64,000 nt of DNA from positions 4,298,001 through 4,362,000 of the forward strand of contig NZ_CP049616.1 of assembly GCF_011068285.1 (NCBI RefSeq). The letters run 5' to 3'. Source of the DNA: Flagellimonas oceani. GTDB taxonomy: Bacteria; Bacteroidota; Bacteroidia; Flavobacteriales; Flavobacteriaceae. The notes beneath the pieces are model-generated. The model saw only the letters and a list, made by a program, of their open reading frames with translations. It had not been told where the DNA came from and searched no databases. Shown in pieces: positions 54,270 to 62,535 of this stretch (positions are counted from its first letter, which is position 1; every line of letters starts with the position of its first letter). The position numbers and the translations under genes were made by a program.

Positions 54270-54584
54270 ATGTCATCCGATAAAAAAGACATAAGAAAGC
54301 TTTTACGTAAATACGGATATGCTATACCAAAGGAAGTCGATGAAATCAAATCATTTGAAGAAAAGTTTGGTAATGAATTTGTATCCCCTGTTAAATGGCC
54401 AAAAATAGAAGATATCATTAATGGCGATGAGACCTCGATAAATCCAAAGATTTTACCTATTCAGTCTTCGGGGGAAAACAAAGCTGCCAGAAACTTAGCT
54501 ATGGCTGCAAGAGATGGTAAAAAAATATCCAAAAAAGATAGGGAGGAAATGGATAAGGATAAACGGAATGCAAGAAAAAAGTGA
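54270..54584 (+). CDS. Small basic hypothetical protein between sigma factor and metallopeptidase
   Basis: A 104-residue protein, N-terminal half mixed (DIRKLLRKYGYAIPKEVDEI), C-terminal half strongly basic and helical (AARDGKKISKKDREEMDKDKR), no membrane segment. It overlaps the metallopeptidase start by 17 bases and follows the sigma gene by 10 bases. I do not recognise a family. By analogy with ImmA/IrrE pairs, it could be the cleaved inhibitor of the sigma factor or a DNA-binding partner. Confidence 0.6.
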   Translation: MSSDKKDIRKLLRKYGYAIPKEVDEIKSFEEKFGNEFVSPVKWPKIEDIINGDETSINPKILPIQSSGENKAARNLAMAARDGKKISKKDREEMDKDKRNARKK

Positions 54585-55380
54585 ATTCCTTTCTGAAAGA
54601 GATGTAATCGACATAAATGCACTAGCAAGTAGTATTGCAGATTATTACTTCCCGCATGGCCAAATCGACCCAATTGTCATAGCTGATAAGAACAATATCA
54701 CTTCTAGCTTCGGAAATTACTCTGATTCCTTCGATGGGCTACTTGAGTGTGAGGACAACGATTTTCATATTTTCATAAACCTTGACAGACTTCAACAAGC
54801 CTATTCAGAAAGAGCTCGCTTCACATTTGGACACGAATTGGGGCACTATTTTATTGACGACCATAGAAACTCTTTATTAAAGGGTTTGTCTCCAAGCCAT
54901 TGTTCTTTTACAGGTTTTAAAAGCAAAAACAGGGCCGAAAGACAAGCTGACTACTTTGCCTCCTGCTTGCTTATGCCCGAAACAAGTTTTAGAAAATACT
55001 GTTTCCAAAAAAAATTCCAATACCGAATAATCCAAGAATTGGCGAAAAAATATGGCACCAGTATTTCTGCGACCGCCCTGAGATTTTGTTCAATTGGAAA
55101 TCACCCTATTATGGTTGTCTATGCTTATGACAAGAAAATAAAGTGGTATTGGTCATCAAGTGATTTTAGATTTCGCTGGTTGAAGTATGGCAAAGACAAA
55201 TTACCCGAAGATACCGTTGCAGGAGAATATTTCGAACTCAATAGAAAAATAACTACGACGGAGCCCGTATTTGCCATGGATTGGTTCAACATTAAATATT
55301 CCCATCAAGCGGAATTACCTTTTAAGGAGCATTGCTTAGCACGAGATAAACATACTTTAAGTTTAATATGGGAGGAGTAA
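54568..55380 (+). CDS. ImmA/IrrE-family zinc metallopeptidase
   Basis: A 270-residue protein from ATG 54568 (MQEKSEFLSERDVID). The metal site is complete: HELGH at 89-93 in FTFGHELGHYF, and the downstream RAERQADYFASCLLMP block with Glu124 as third ligand. The C-terminal half is an extra beta domain as in COG2856 proteins. Relatives in CBASS islands (CapP) cleave a repressor on sensing single-stranded DNA. It is the last gene of the sigma module and converges with the helicase-loader-like gene. Confidence 0.9.
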   Translation: MQEKSEFLSERDVIDINALASSIADYYFPHGQIDPIVIADKNNITSSFGNYSDSFDGLLECEDNDFHIFINLDRLQQAYSERARFTFGHELGHYFIDDHRNSLLKGLSPSHCSFTGFKSKNRAERQADYFASCLLMPETSFRKYCFQKKFQYRIIQELAKKYGTSISATALRFCSIGNHPIMVVYAYDKKIKWYWSSSDFRFRWLKYGKDKLPEDTVAGEYFELNRKITTTEPVFAMDWFNIKYSHQAELPFKEHCLARDKHTLSLIWEE

Positions 55381-55384
55381 AATT

Positions 55385-56047
55385 CTACACCCTCTTATCC
55401 CTACTTCCTTTATCAAACCCCACCAAATTGAAAAGCTCCCGCATCCTAGATCTCACTCGGGTGCCGTAACGTTCCTCAAGCTCTTGGGCATTGAGGTTGG
55501 TAGTGGCATAGGTCTTGCGTTTTTCATTGATGAAGAGTTCGTGTCGGGAAAGCAGGATTTCGCCCATGACGTTGCAGTCTTGCCCAAAGTGTCTGCCAGT
55601 TGGTTCTACTCCGAGATCATCAAAACAAAAGAATTGGGAATTGCCATAATCTTCGATAATCTTAAAGCCAATGTGATTAAAACCAAATACAATGTTCCGA
55701 CAGGGAATAACTTCATAGGGCCGCTGGTGTGGAACAATGTGTTTCAACAATTTCATAAGACTTGTCTTTCCGCAACCCACCGGCCCTGAGAGGAGAAGAC
55801 CTTTGTTGACATCAATTCCCATTTGACCACATCGGGTCTTGTCCCGAATAAAGTAGAGACAGAGCTTATACAGAATCTCTCTATCCTCACGGTAGATTTT
55901 AAATTTTTTCCCGAACAGAAGTTTTCCCTTGGCGTCGAGATAGATGAGGATTTTTTCAAAATCGTACTGGATTTCTCGACCCTTGAGAGCACCTATGGGA
56001 TAGTGGGTGGTTCCTTCGGTGATGATATGTGGAGCATGGTACTTCAC
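55385..56047 (-). CDS. DnaC/IstB-like ATPase (helicase loader type)
   Basis: A 220-residue AAA+ ATPase with Walker A GPVGCGKT (about 89-96), Walker B FCFDDLG, sensor 1 ATTNLN and the RYGTRVRSRMRELF arginine finger, the pattern of DnaC-type helicase loaders. The start is a GTG that overlaps the upstream stop by four bases (GTGA). With the winged-helix protein upstream it resembles a plasmid- or ICE-type replication pair. It is not IstB, because no IS21 transposase is nearby. Confidence 0.85.
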   Translation of the reverse strand: MKYHAPHIITEGTTHYPIGALKGREIQYDFEKILIYLDAKGKLLFGKKFKIYREDREILYKLCLYFIRDKTRCGQMGIDVNKGLLLSGPVGCGKTSLMKLLKHIVPHQRPYEVIPCRNIVFGFNHIGFKIIEDYGNSQFFCFDDLGVEPTGRHFGQDCNVMGEILLSRHELFINEKRKTYATTNLNAQELEERYGTRVRSRMRELFNLVGFDKGSRDKRV

Positions 56048-56583
56048 AGGGGTTCGTTGTAATTTTTGTGTTTCTTGGTTTTTAGGTTGTCCTGATATGG
56101 GACAGTGGTCTTCTGTTTGTTTCTGTTTCCTGGAGCATAAACATCCAATTTTTTGAAATTTCGTGGTTTGTTATTGTTTTTTTGGTTTTCTAAGGTTTGT
56201 ATAGGTTTGTTTGTAGGTACCACTGCTTGTCCATTGCTTGTCCCGATATAGGTATGGCTTGGGTCCACCACTTGTCCAGCACTTGTCCCAAAATCGAACA
56301 TCTTGATGCGACTCCCCTTAAAAGGATTGTGGGACGGGGTATAGACTATATAGCTCCAATGGTCAAGTTCCTTGATACATCGATGATAAGTAGATTTTGA
56401 TCCGATTTTGGCAATCTGCATGACTTCATCCCTGTTGATAAAGAATTCCGATTTAAAGTAGTTGGTGTTCCAAAATTGAAACAAGGCCACATAGAGGCTG
56501 ATATGGGTGGGATTCAGCCGGCTGTCCTTGGAGAATTGTTCAAATACCCCATTGAGATGCTTGATGTAATTGACGTCTTCCAA
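56044..56583 (-). CDS. Winged-helix replication-type protein of Bacteroidota ICEs
   Basis: A 179-residue protein. NYIKHLNGVFEQFSKDSRLNPTHISLYVALFQFWN and STYHRCIKELDHWSYIVYTPSHNPFKGS are hallmarks of a winged-helix protein seen in many Bacteroidota conjugative elements, related to plasmid RepA/DnaD-type proteins. The C-terminal Asn/Lys-rich tail is low-complexity. The start is TTG 56583. It is coupled to the ATPase gene by overlap and follows the excisionase-like gene, so this trio is the replication/excision block. Confidence 0.78.
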   Translation of the reverse strand: MEDVNYIKHLNGVFEQFSKDSRLNPTHISLYVALFQFWNTNYFKSEFFINRDEVMQIAKIGSKSTYHRCIKELDHWSYIVYTPSHNPFKGSRIKMFDFGTSAGQVVDPSHTYIGTSNGQAVVPTNKPIQTLENQKNNNKPRNFKKLDVYAPGNRNKQKTTVPYQDNLKTKKHKNYNEPL

Positions 56584-56585
56584 AG

Positions 56586-56864
56586 CTAGATACGGTTATG
56601 GATCTTGTTCTGCTCCAATACCCCCATGATTTCATGGTACTCGTAATAGAGGACTCCACCGATCTTGGTATAAGGTAATGTGCCGTTAATACGAAGGTTT
56701 TGTAATGTGCCGGGTGAAATTCCCAATAATTCCCGAACCTCATTGGATTTGAGCCATTTTTTGTTGGTTGATTTGTTTTGGTTTTCCAATAGATCCTTGA
56801 TATCCTCCAGTAGTTCAACTTTGAATTCCATAAGGTCTTCTGTGGTAATAATGGTTGCTCCCAT
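56586..56864 (-). CDS. Excisionase-like helix-turn-helix protein
   Basis: A 92-residue protein from ATG 56864 (MGATIITTEDLMEF); a GTG 10 codons earlier is less likely. The C-terminal KKWLKSNEVRELLGISPGTLQNLRINGTLPYTKIGGVLYY is a MerR/Xis-type winged HTH with the usual wing GTLPYTKIGG. Such proteins regulate excision and replication in Bacteroides-type ICEs. It stops two bases before the next gene and is transcribed away from RteC across the twin palindromes. Confidence 0.9.
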   Translation of the reverse strand: MGATIITTEDLMEFKVELLEDIKDLLENQNKSTNKKWLKSNEVRELLGISPGTLQNLRINGTLPYTKIGGVLYYEYHEIMGVLEQNKIHNRI

Positions 56865-56974
56865 AGTTTTTGAGTTTTTAAAAAGAAGGACCACCGCATT
56901 ACTCTCATTTCATTTGATGGCCCTTCCACTGATTTGACTTTCATCACAAAACTGAAAAATGATTTTGGAAAAAC

Positions 56975-57001
56975 TTCCCAAGGTGGGTCCCACCTTGGGA
57001 A
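56975..57001. promoter_or_regulatory. Perfect 27-bp palindrome, copy A
   Basis: Arms TTCCCAAGGTGGG and CCCACCTTGGGAA around one T. A near-identical palindrome lies 140 bp away. Both stand in the non-coding space between the excisionase-like gene and rteC. A dimeric protein binding site, for example for the HTH protein or RteC, is the simplest reading; replication origin or terminator roles are possible. Confidence 0.65.
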
Positions 57002-57114
57002 AGATTTTTACAACATAAAATTTGGTCAGGTATAGAGGGATTTGATAGGTGGCAACCAATTCTATTGTCTGATATGGTACAAAAAAGGGATTGAAATTGG
57101 CTCAAAACCAAAAA

Positions 57115-57139
57115 TCCCAAGTTGGGTACCAACTTGGGA
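57115..57139. promoter_or_regulatory. Perfect palindrome, copy B
   Basis: Arms TCCCAAGTTGG and CCAACTTGGGA around GTA. It differs from copy A at the centre (GGT versus GTT) but keeps CCCAAG-TGG and the mirrored half, each change matched by its partner so the symmetry is kept. It ends 12 bp before the rteC stop region. Confidence 0.65.
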
Positions 57140-57151
57140 AAAAATACATGG

Positions 57152-57991
57152 TCATTCATCCAATGATTCCATACGCTGGTGGAGCAGTTCTATGAGCTTG
57201 TCCAAGAATCGAGTTCTACTGGTCTTTCTTGACCTGATTTCGATAAAGGTATGGTAGTAATTGCCCAAGTCGATATTGTAAAAGTGTTCAAAATGGGAGG
57301 CCATTTCCTTGATGTCGACCGTGCCGCCATTAATGGATTCACTGGCATGAAGGGCATAGAGCAGTTCGATGAGATCGGTCTTGCTGCCGGTCCAGAATAA
57401 TTTTGAGGGTTTTTCCATGGGTGTGTTCTTTTGGGGTTCAAGAGTGTTGTTCAAATCATCTACTTCCTTTCTCAGGTATACAATCAGCATATCATAGGCC
57501 ATAATGGTGGCCACGGTCCCGTCCTGACATGTGGAAAATTGGTTGTCAATCAAGAAATGGAAGGATTCCAAGGGGAGTCGTAGGTCTCGGTTTCCACGGA
57601 CAAAATATTGTTCATCCAAGGACATGGCACCGCGACGGTAATAATTATAGAATTCCAAATTGTCATTGAAGAAGGCCTGTAACTTGTCAATTTGGTGCTG
57701 GAGGTATTTGATTTGGGCGGCATTGTTGCCACGGGGACGTTTGCTCTCGATACTAAAGAGCCTGGCGTAGTAGATGAGCTTGCTGAATATCTGGGGCTTG
57801 ACATGTTTGAAAAAGTAAATCTCATCGGCTTGTGTGGCAAAGGTTTTTCCAGTAATCTGTTTTTGTAGCTTTCGGATACACTTTTCCACAATCGCAATGC
57901 CCTTTTCGGCCTTGAACAGCACATCCCCATTCCCGCTTTCCAAGGTATCCAATTGACCTTCAAATTCCGATAGCAGCTTTTGGTATTTCAT
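57152..57991 (-). CDS. rteC: RteC-family transfer regulator
   Basis: A 279-residue RteC-domain protein. Its C-terminal SKLFWTGSKTDLIELLYALHASESINGG and DIKEMASHFEHFYNIDLGNYYHTFIEIRSRK are the standard RteC signature. In CTnDOT-type elements RteC activates excision genes and sits after rteA-rteB. No rteA/rteB genes are present here; instead it follows the oxoamine synthase gene by 12 bp. It therefore may be controlled through the product of that enzyme. The twin palindromes lie just downstream. Confidence 0.92.
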   Translation of the reverse strand: MKYQKLLSEFEGQLDTLESGNGDVLFKAEKGIAIVEKCIRKLQKQITGKTFATQADEIYFFKHVKPQIFSKLIYYARLFSIESKRPRGNNAAQIKYLQHQIDKLQAFFNDNLEFYNYYRRGAMSLDEQYFVRGNRDLRLPLESFHFLIDNQFSTCQDGTVATIMAYDMLIVYLRKEVDDLNNTLEPQKNTPMEKPSKLFWTGSKTDLIELLYALHASESINGGTVDIKEMASHFEHFYNIDLGNYYHTFIEIRSRKTSRTRFLDKLIELLHQRMESLDE

Positions 57992-58003
57992 GATAACCGA
58001 CCA

Positions 58004-60409
58004 TTAGTGCTGCCCTTCCATGACCCCGATCATTTCCAAAATGAAATTGTCATTGGTCTGGAGATAGGCATATTTTTCATGGACCGTTGCTCCCAGTTTT
58101 CTTTTTTCAAACGAAGCTGTCATCCCAAAATCGATTTTGGGGAGCTTGAGTGCAATGGCCCGTTCAATGGTTTTATACAGCAATTGCCGATAGGTGGCAT
58201 ACGTTTCCAAATGGTCATAGTCCATGCCGACAAAAGCAGGGATATAGACGGCCGTTTGATTGGTATAGCAGAACATTGCACCGAGTATCTGATTGGGTTT
58301 TCCTTTAGGGGTAAGCACGATAAATTCCCAAAGGTGATTTTCGTTCATCTTGTCGAACAGCTTGTCGGGAAATGAAAAGGTGTTGAGCCCTAGGTTCCGT
58401 TTTTGGACTTCTTCAAATAAACGTTTGAATTCCTTTACTTCATGTGGATTGGCCTTGGATAGTATTTTTGATTCTGTCAGTTCAAGGAAGGGTTGGATGT
58501 CCTTACGGAAATGCCTTCGGTTTCGGGAGGATAGTTGTTCAACGTACTCGTTGATAGAAACAACCCCTTTCAAATCGACGGCACAGGAGTTGGGCATTTG
58601 TACTCGCAAGAAGCCATGCCCGTAGATGGTTTCGTTCCAAGCTGTTTTTGGCCCAAAGTCCCGCAGCACGGTCATCTTTGCTTCCAGCTGACGCTCCATT
58701 TTTTCTAGGAGTTCCAATAGGGTTTCCCTTGCGGCATCCCTCTGTTTATGAATGGTGTCCCAGTAGAGATGGTCACCTTCGGTAAACAAACAACCCAAGG
58801 ACAGCACCATAGAGGTCAAATGGTAAGGCTTTGTTGTTCGCTCCTGTTCAATAGTTACTGAAACTTCGGCTTGGGCAAGCATGTCATCTTTCCAAAGCGA
58901 GAGGGTCACAAATGTCATCAGTATGGGAACGCCCTTGGAATCCTTGATGATTACATATCGGAATAACCAGTTGTGTTCCTTTTTGGAGTTTCCTTGGAAT
59001 GCCTCTTCCAAAAATCGCAGTCCCTCCCAATCATAGACGCCTTGCCCTCCCATAAATCGGTTCCACTGGTTTCTATCGACTTGGCGGATGGTATCCCAAA
59101 TTTCGATGTTTAGATTATTGGACTGCTGCGGTTCATTTTTGACCTTGGGCTCCAGCTTAAAGGCATGGAACACCCTTTCTGGATTCGTTTGCGTGTCCTG
59201 TAGGGCCAAGGGAAAATGATATTCCAAGGCTTCTACCAATGCTTTAATTTCGGCCTTTTCATTATGTCTGGATATGGTGATGCGAACCCCAGTATTCTTG
59301 ACAGGCACCGCAGGGAATATGCCCAGATTGACAAAAAAACCTTCTCTCATCAATCGGTTGACAAAGTTGTAACCCGTTTTGGGCATCCCTGTACCAATGT
59401 AAAAAACTGGGGACTCGTTCTGGTCGATCAAAGGCAGTTCGGTCGCAGACAGGCATGCATTGAAATAAGCAATGCGTTCCCGCAACTCGCGTTGTAATTC
59501 ATAGATCTCAGGGGAAAGATGGATTTGCGCAGAGGCTATGGCGGCAGCCACAGAGGCTGGTTCCAATTGGGCCGAAAAGGTCAAAGGACCACCAAAGGTC
59601 TTTATCTTATCGTACATTTCAGGGTTGGAACATGCCAAGACCGCGCCACTGGCCCCGAAGGTTTTACTTAAGGTGCCGAAAAGAAGTACGTTTTCTGGTA
59701 GTTCCTTGAGCTGATCGAGTACATAGCCCGTTCCATTTTTTCCCACCCAGCTCATACCGTGCACATCGTCAAAATAAAAGTGGAGCTGTGGATACTTCTT
59801 GGACAATTCCATCAACTCCTTTACTGGGGCGTAGTCCCCATACATGGAGTAGATGCCATCGGCCATATACCAGATGTGCCGTTTGGAATGTTGGTACTTC
59901 TTTATTTTGTCCTCCAACATTTGCAGATTATTGTGACGTATCATTTCGATGGGAACGCTACGTGTCTTGAGCATCTTGGCTGCATTCTGCACGCTCCAAT
60001 GTACCTGATGGTCCAAGATGATCACATCATCATCCTCCACGGCACTAGGGATGACCCCTAAGTGGCCCAGAGTGCTGTTCTTGGTAATGACTATGGGATG
60101 CCTGTACATTTCATGGATGTGCGCTTCCAAATCTTTATAAAGGGGATTGGAGATATAGGACTTCGACAGGGGAAATTGGGTGCCATATTTTTCTATGGCA
60201 TCCATGGCAGCGGTTTTTAACCTCGTATCCTGCTCCAGTCCCAAGTACCCCGTGGTCCCGAAATGATACAGTTCCCTGCCTTCAACTTCAATGGTTCTAC
60301 CAGAAAAGGATTTTCCCCCGGCATACAGATGTAATACTCCGGCCTGTTTGGCATCGGTGAACACCTCGTGAACGGTGTTCAAAAAATTGTGGTGTTTGAT
60401 CTTGGCCAT
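58004..60409 (-). CDS. Fused alpha-oxoamine synthase and GNAT-type acyltransferase
   Basis: An 801-residue two-domain protein. The N-terminal PLP domain (about 1-415) has His137 in DHQVHWSV, the FDDVHG motif (Asp214) and Lys249 in TLSKTFGASG, so it belongs to the BioF/KBL/CqsA/SPT family that condenses an amino acid with an acyl-CoA. The C-terminal half (about 430-801) resembles GNAT/BioF2-like acyltransferases (RRHFRKDIQPFLELTES, AMFCYTNQTAVYIPAFVG, IDFGMTASFEKRKLGA). It is upstream of, and 12 bp from, rteC. It could make an acylated amino-ketone signal. Confidence 0.88.
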   Translation of the reverse strand: MAKIKHHNFLNTVHEVFTDAKQAGVLHLYAGGKSFSGRTIEVEGRELYHFGTTGYLGLEQDTRLKTAAMDAIEKYGTQFPLSKSYISNPLYKDLEAHIHEMYRHPIVITKNSTLGHLGVIPSAVEDDDVIILDHQVHWSVQNAAKMLKTRSVPIEMIRHNNLQMLEDKIKKYQHSKRHIWYMADGIYSMYGDYAPVKELMELSKKYPQLHFYFDDVHGMSWVGKNGTGYVLDQLKELPENVLLFGTLSKTFGASGAVLACSNPEMYDKIKTFGGPLTFSAQLEPASVAAAIASAQIHLSPEIYELQRELRERIAYFNACLSATELPLIDQNESPVFYIGTGMPKTGYNFVNRLMREGFFVNLGIFPAVPVKNTGVRITISRHNEKAEIKALVEALEYHFPLALQDTQTNPERVFHAFKLEPKVKNEPQQSNNLNIEIWDTIRQVDRNQWNRFMGGQGVYDWEGLRFLEEAFQGNSKKEHNWLFRYVIIKDSKGVPILMTFVTLSLWKDDMLAQAEVSVTIEQERTTKPYHLTSMVLSLGCLFTEGDHLYWDTIHKQRDAARETLLELLEKMERQLEAKMTVLRDFGPKTAWNETIYGHGFLRVQMPNSCAVDLKGVVSINEYVEQLSSRNRRHFRKDIQPFLELTESKILSKANPHEVKEFKRLFEEVQKRNLGLNTFSFPDKLFDKMNENHLWEFIVLTPKGKPNQILGAMFCYTNQTAVYIPAFVGMDYDHLETYATYRQLLYKTIERAIALKLPKIDFGMTASFEKRKLGATVHEKYAYLQTNDNFILEMIGVMEGQH

Positions 60410-60607
60410 ATCGTTTGGTTTAAAATGTCCTAAAAAGTAATGGCAATTGTCAGATTAACGATAATTGAATAATGATATAATCCTTTTGAGATAACAGATA
60501 CTCCTTTTTAGATAACTCTATAGCCTGCTTGGAATGAGGTATGACCGTTTCAATTTATCCAATTCCAATATTTTTGTAAATTCCAGTTGCTAACCAGTTT
60601 TCTAGAA
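60410..60607. promoter_or_regulatory. Divergent promoter region between the oxoamine synthase and the STAS-like gene
   Basis: An AT-rich 198-bp region between two divergent transcripts. TTTTAGATAAC and TTTGAGATAAC occur as a near repeat (about 60484-60515), a possible regulator site. No other gene is present. Confidence 0.4.
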
Positions 60608-60991
60608 ATGAAAAGGACACATGAAAACAACTATGCGATTTATCTCCTGACCGATGAGCTAATGCACGTCATTTATAAAAAGGTGCCCCTCATTGACCTG
60701 AAGGCGGCAGAGTTGATCGTACAGGATCGGATGCACCTGCAGGAAGGTAGGGAAATGCCGGTACTCTGTGATATTCGGGATGTGAGGACCATCAATAAGG
60801 CGGCGCGGGATTATTTGGCACTGGAGGGTTCACTATGGATCAAGGCCCTGGCCTTTTTGATCGACCCGCCCGTAACGGACGATCTCAGTATTTTTTATAT
60901 GAACACCCATCCTACTAAGATTCCGACGGCATCTTTTGTTAGCAAATCAGAAGCCCTGGCTTTTTTGGCAAAACACACCTCCAAAAACTAG
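60608..60991 (+). CDS. Small STAS/SpoIIAA-like protein
   Basis: A 127-residue protein from ATG 60608 (MKRTHENNYAIYLLTDEL). The alternating strands and the ELIVQDRMHLQEGREMPVLCDIRDVRTINKAARDYL part suggest a STAS/SpoIIAA-like fold as in many Bacteroidota regulators with no assigned role. It ends 12 bp before the PAS-AraC gene and is probably part of its operon. It may bind a ligand or modulate the regulator. Confidence 0.6.
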   Translation: MKRTHENNYAIYLLTDELMHVIYKKVPLIDLKAAELIVQDRMHLQEGREMPVLCDIRDVRTINKAARDYLALEGSLWIKALAFLIDPPVTDDLSIFYMNTHPTKIPTASFVSKSEALAFLAKHTSKN

Positions 60992-61003
60992 AAACAAGGG
61001 GAT

Positions 61004-61930
61004 ATGGAAAATAACGATGACTTTAGGGTAAAACGAATCAAGAAAATGCTCTTGGAAATGGCGAAGGGCAATTTCTTTTACACCATTGAACCTTCCGATA
61101 AGAATGACAATATTGCCTCTTTGGTGGTGATGCTCAATATGGTCAGTGAAGAAATTCGAGCGGCCTTTATCCATCAAGGTTTTGCCAATGCCCATACTAC
61201 CCCACAATGTATCATTCAACTGTCCCTTATCTTGGATGACCACGGTCAAATTGAATTGGTCACCAATGGCACCTGCTCCCTATTGTCCTATCTGCCCAAG
61301 GACCTTATCGGAAAGCCTATCACTGAATTTATGACTGAAAAGTCCCGGGAAAGATGGGCCAAAAAGTTGTCCAAACACCTTAAAAGAGAACGGTCTGAAA
61401 CGGTGTTGTTTTTGGAATTTATGACCAATGAAGGTCTTATATTGGCCAAGGATTGTCAGTTATCGGTCTACCAAGCATTGGATGGGAGCGGTCAAAAAAT
61501 CCTATTGAATACGGTTTTCTTTTCCAAAGGAGAACCTTTTGAAACGGGACTTCCCAAAAAGACACTCAAAGTGACCAAGGGAACCAAGGAACACAAGGTC
61601 ACCTTGACCCCAAAGGACATCCAGATCATCCGTGGTGTACATGACGCCATCATCAACAATCTGGACAAGGATCTTCCTTCATTAAAGGAGTTGGCACATC
61701 AGGAGGGTACCAATGAGTACAAGTTGAAATATGGGTTCAAACAAGTGTATGGTACGACCATATTTCGGTTTTTGATTCAGGAGCGACTTAGAATGGCAAG
61801 GACCCTTATCCTTCATAGCACCCATACCATCAAGCAGATTGTTCAAATGACAGGCTTTAAGAGCAAGACCCATTTTTCAAGGGCATTCAAGGATAAATAT
61901 GGGCGTTCCCCAAGCGAATTACGGTCATAA
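61004..61930 (+). CDS. PAS-domain AraC-type transcriptional regulator
   Basis: A 308-residue regulator. The N-terminal part contains a PAS-like fold (SLILDDHGQIELVTNGTCSLLSYLPKDLIGKPITEF, about 80-125) and the C-terminal 100 residues an AraC-type double HTH (LKELAHQEGTNEYKLKYGFKQVYGTTIFRFLIQERLRMARTLILHSTHTIKQIVQMTGFKSKTHFSRAFKDKYGRSPSELRS type). A ligand-sensing PAS domain fits control by a small molecule, possibly the product of the divergent oxoamine synthase. Operonic with the STAS-like gene. Confidence 0.9.
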   Translation: MENNDDFRVKRIKKMLLEMAKGNFFYTIEPSDKNDNIASLVVMLNMVSEEIRAAFIHQGFANAHTTPQCIIQLSLILDDHGQIELVTNGTCSLLSYLPKDLIGKPITEFMTEKSRERWAKKLSKHLKRERSETVLFLEFMTNEGLILAKDCQLSVYQALDGSGQKILLNTVFFSKGEPFETGLPKKTLKVTKGTKEHKVTLTPKDIQIIRGVHDAIINNLDKDLPSLKELAHQEGTNEYKLKYGFKQVYGTTIFRFLIQERLRMARTLILHSTHTIKQIVQMTGFKSKTHFSRAFKDKYGRSPSELRS

Positions 61931-62026
61931 CTGCTTCATAAACATCGATTTAATCCGTTTCGGATAACAATTGCTCCCTTAGGGATAAACGAGACCTCCG
62001 AACTTTGTCATATCCAATTAAACGAT

Positions 62027-62464
62027 ATGTCGAATCAAGGAATCCACTCCAAGCTTGTTACCCTCTTCAGTCTTTTGCTGACCCTTCTTTTTGTGTATAC
62101 AGCGGTAAGCAAACTGATCGAGCTGGACACCTTTCAATGGCGCATGGAACGGATGCCCTATATTGCCCCCTATGCCTCCTTGATATCATGGGCAGTACCC
62201 TTTCTGGAATTGATCATTGCTGGCCTATTGTGGTTGCCCAGATACCAAATCATGGCACTCTATGCCAGCTTTGTCCTCTTGGGATGCTTTACCCTCTATA
62301 TCGTTTTGGTCTTAAAATTCAGTGATACCGTCCCCTGTTCCTGTGGCGGGGTTATTTCAGCATTGGGATGGAGGGACCATGTCCTATTGAATGTATCATT
62401 TATGGTCTTTGCTTTATTAGGGATCCTTTGGTCCAAGAAACACGATAATATCGAAACCTATTAA
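62027..62464 (+). CDS. MauE/DoxX-like membrane protein
   Basis: A 145-residue protein with four membrane segments (about 9-29, 49-70, 75-97, 115-134) and the Cys104-x-Cys106 motif in TVPCSCGGVIS typical of MauE-type proteins, which provide electrons or disulfide chemistry for maturation of exported proteins. It follows the regulator by about 100 bp and precedes the DUF6520 gene, so these two may be a pair in which the membrane protein helps fold the cysteine-containing peptide. Confidence 0.82.
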   Translation: MSNQGIHSKLVTLFSLLLTLLFVYTAVSKLIELDTFQWRMERMPYIAPYASLISWAVPFLELIIAGLLWLPRYQIMALYASFVLLGCFTLYIVLVLKFSDTVPCSCGGVISALGWRDHVLLNVSFMVFALLGILWSKKHDNIETY

Positions 62465-62535
62465 AATACTGTGCAGTGAAAGGGGAAGCCGAAAACCTAG
62501 AATAGAGTAGGCATTCACTTATAATACTTAACATT

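Noticed and set aside
55385..56047. ATPase as IstB of an IS21 element
   Set aside because: No transposase gene or inverted repeats; it is coupled to an ICE replication-type gene.
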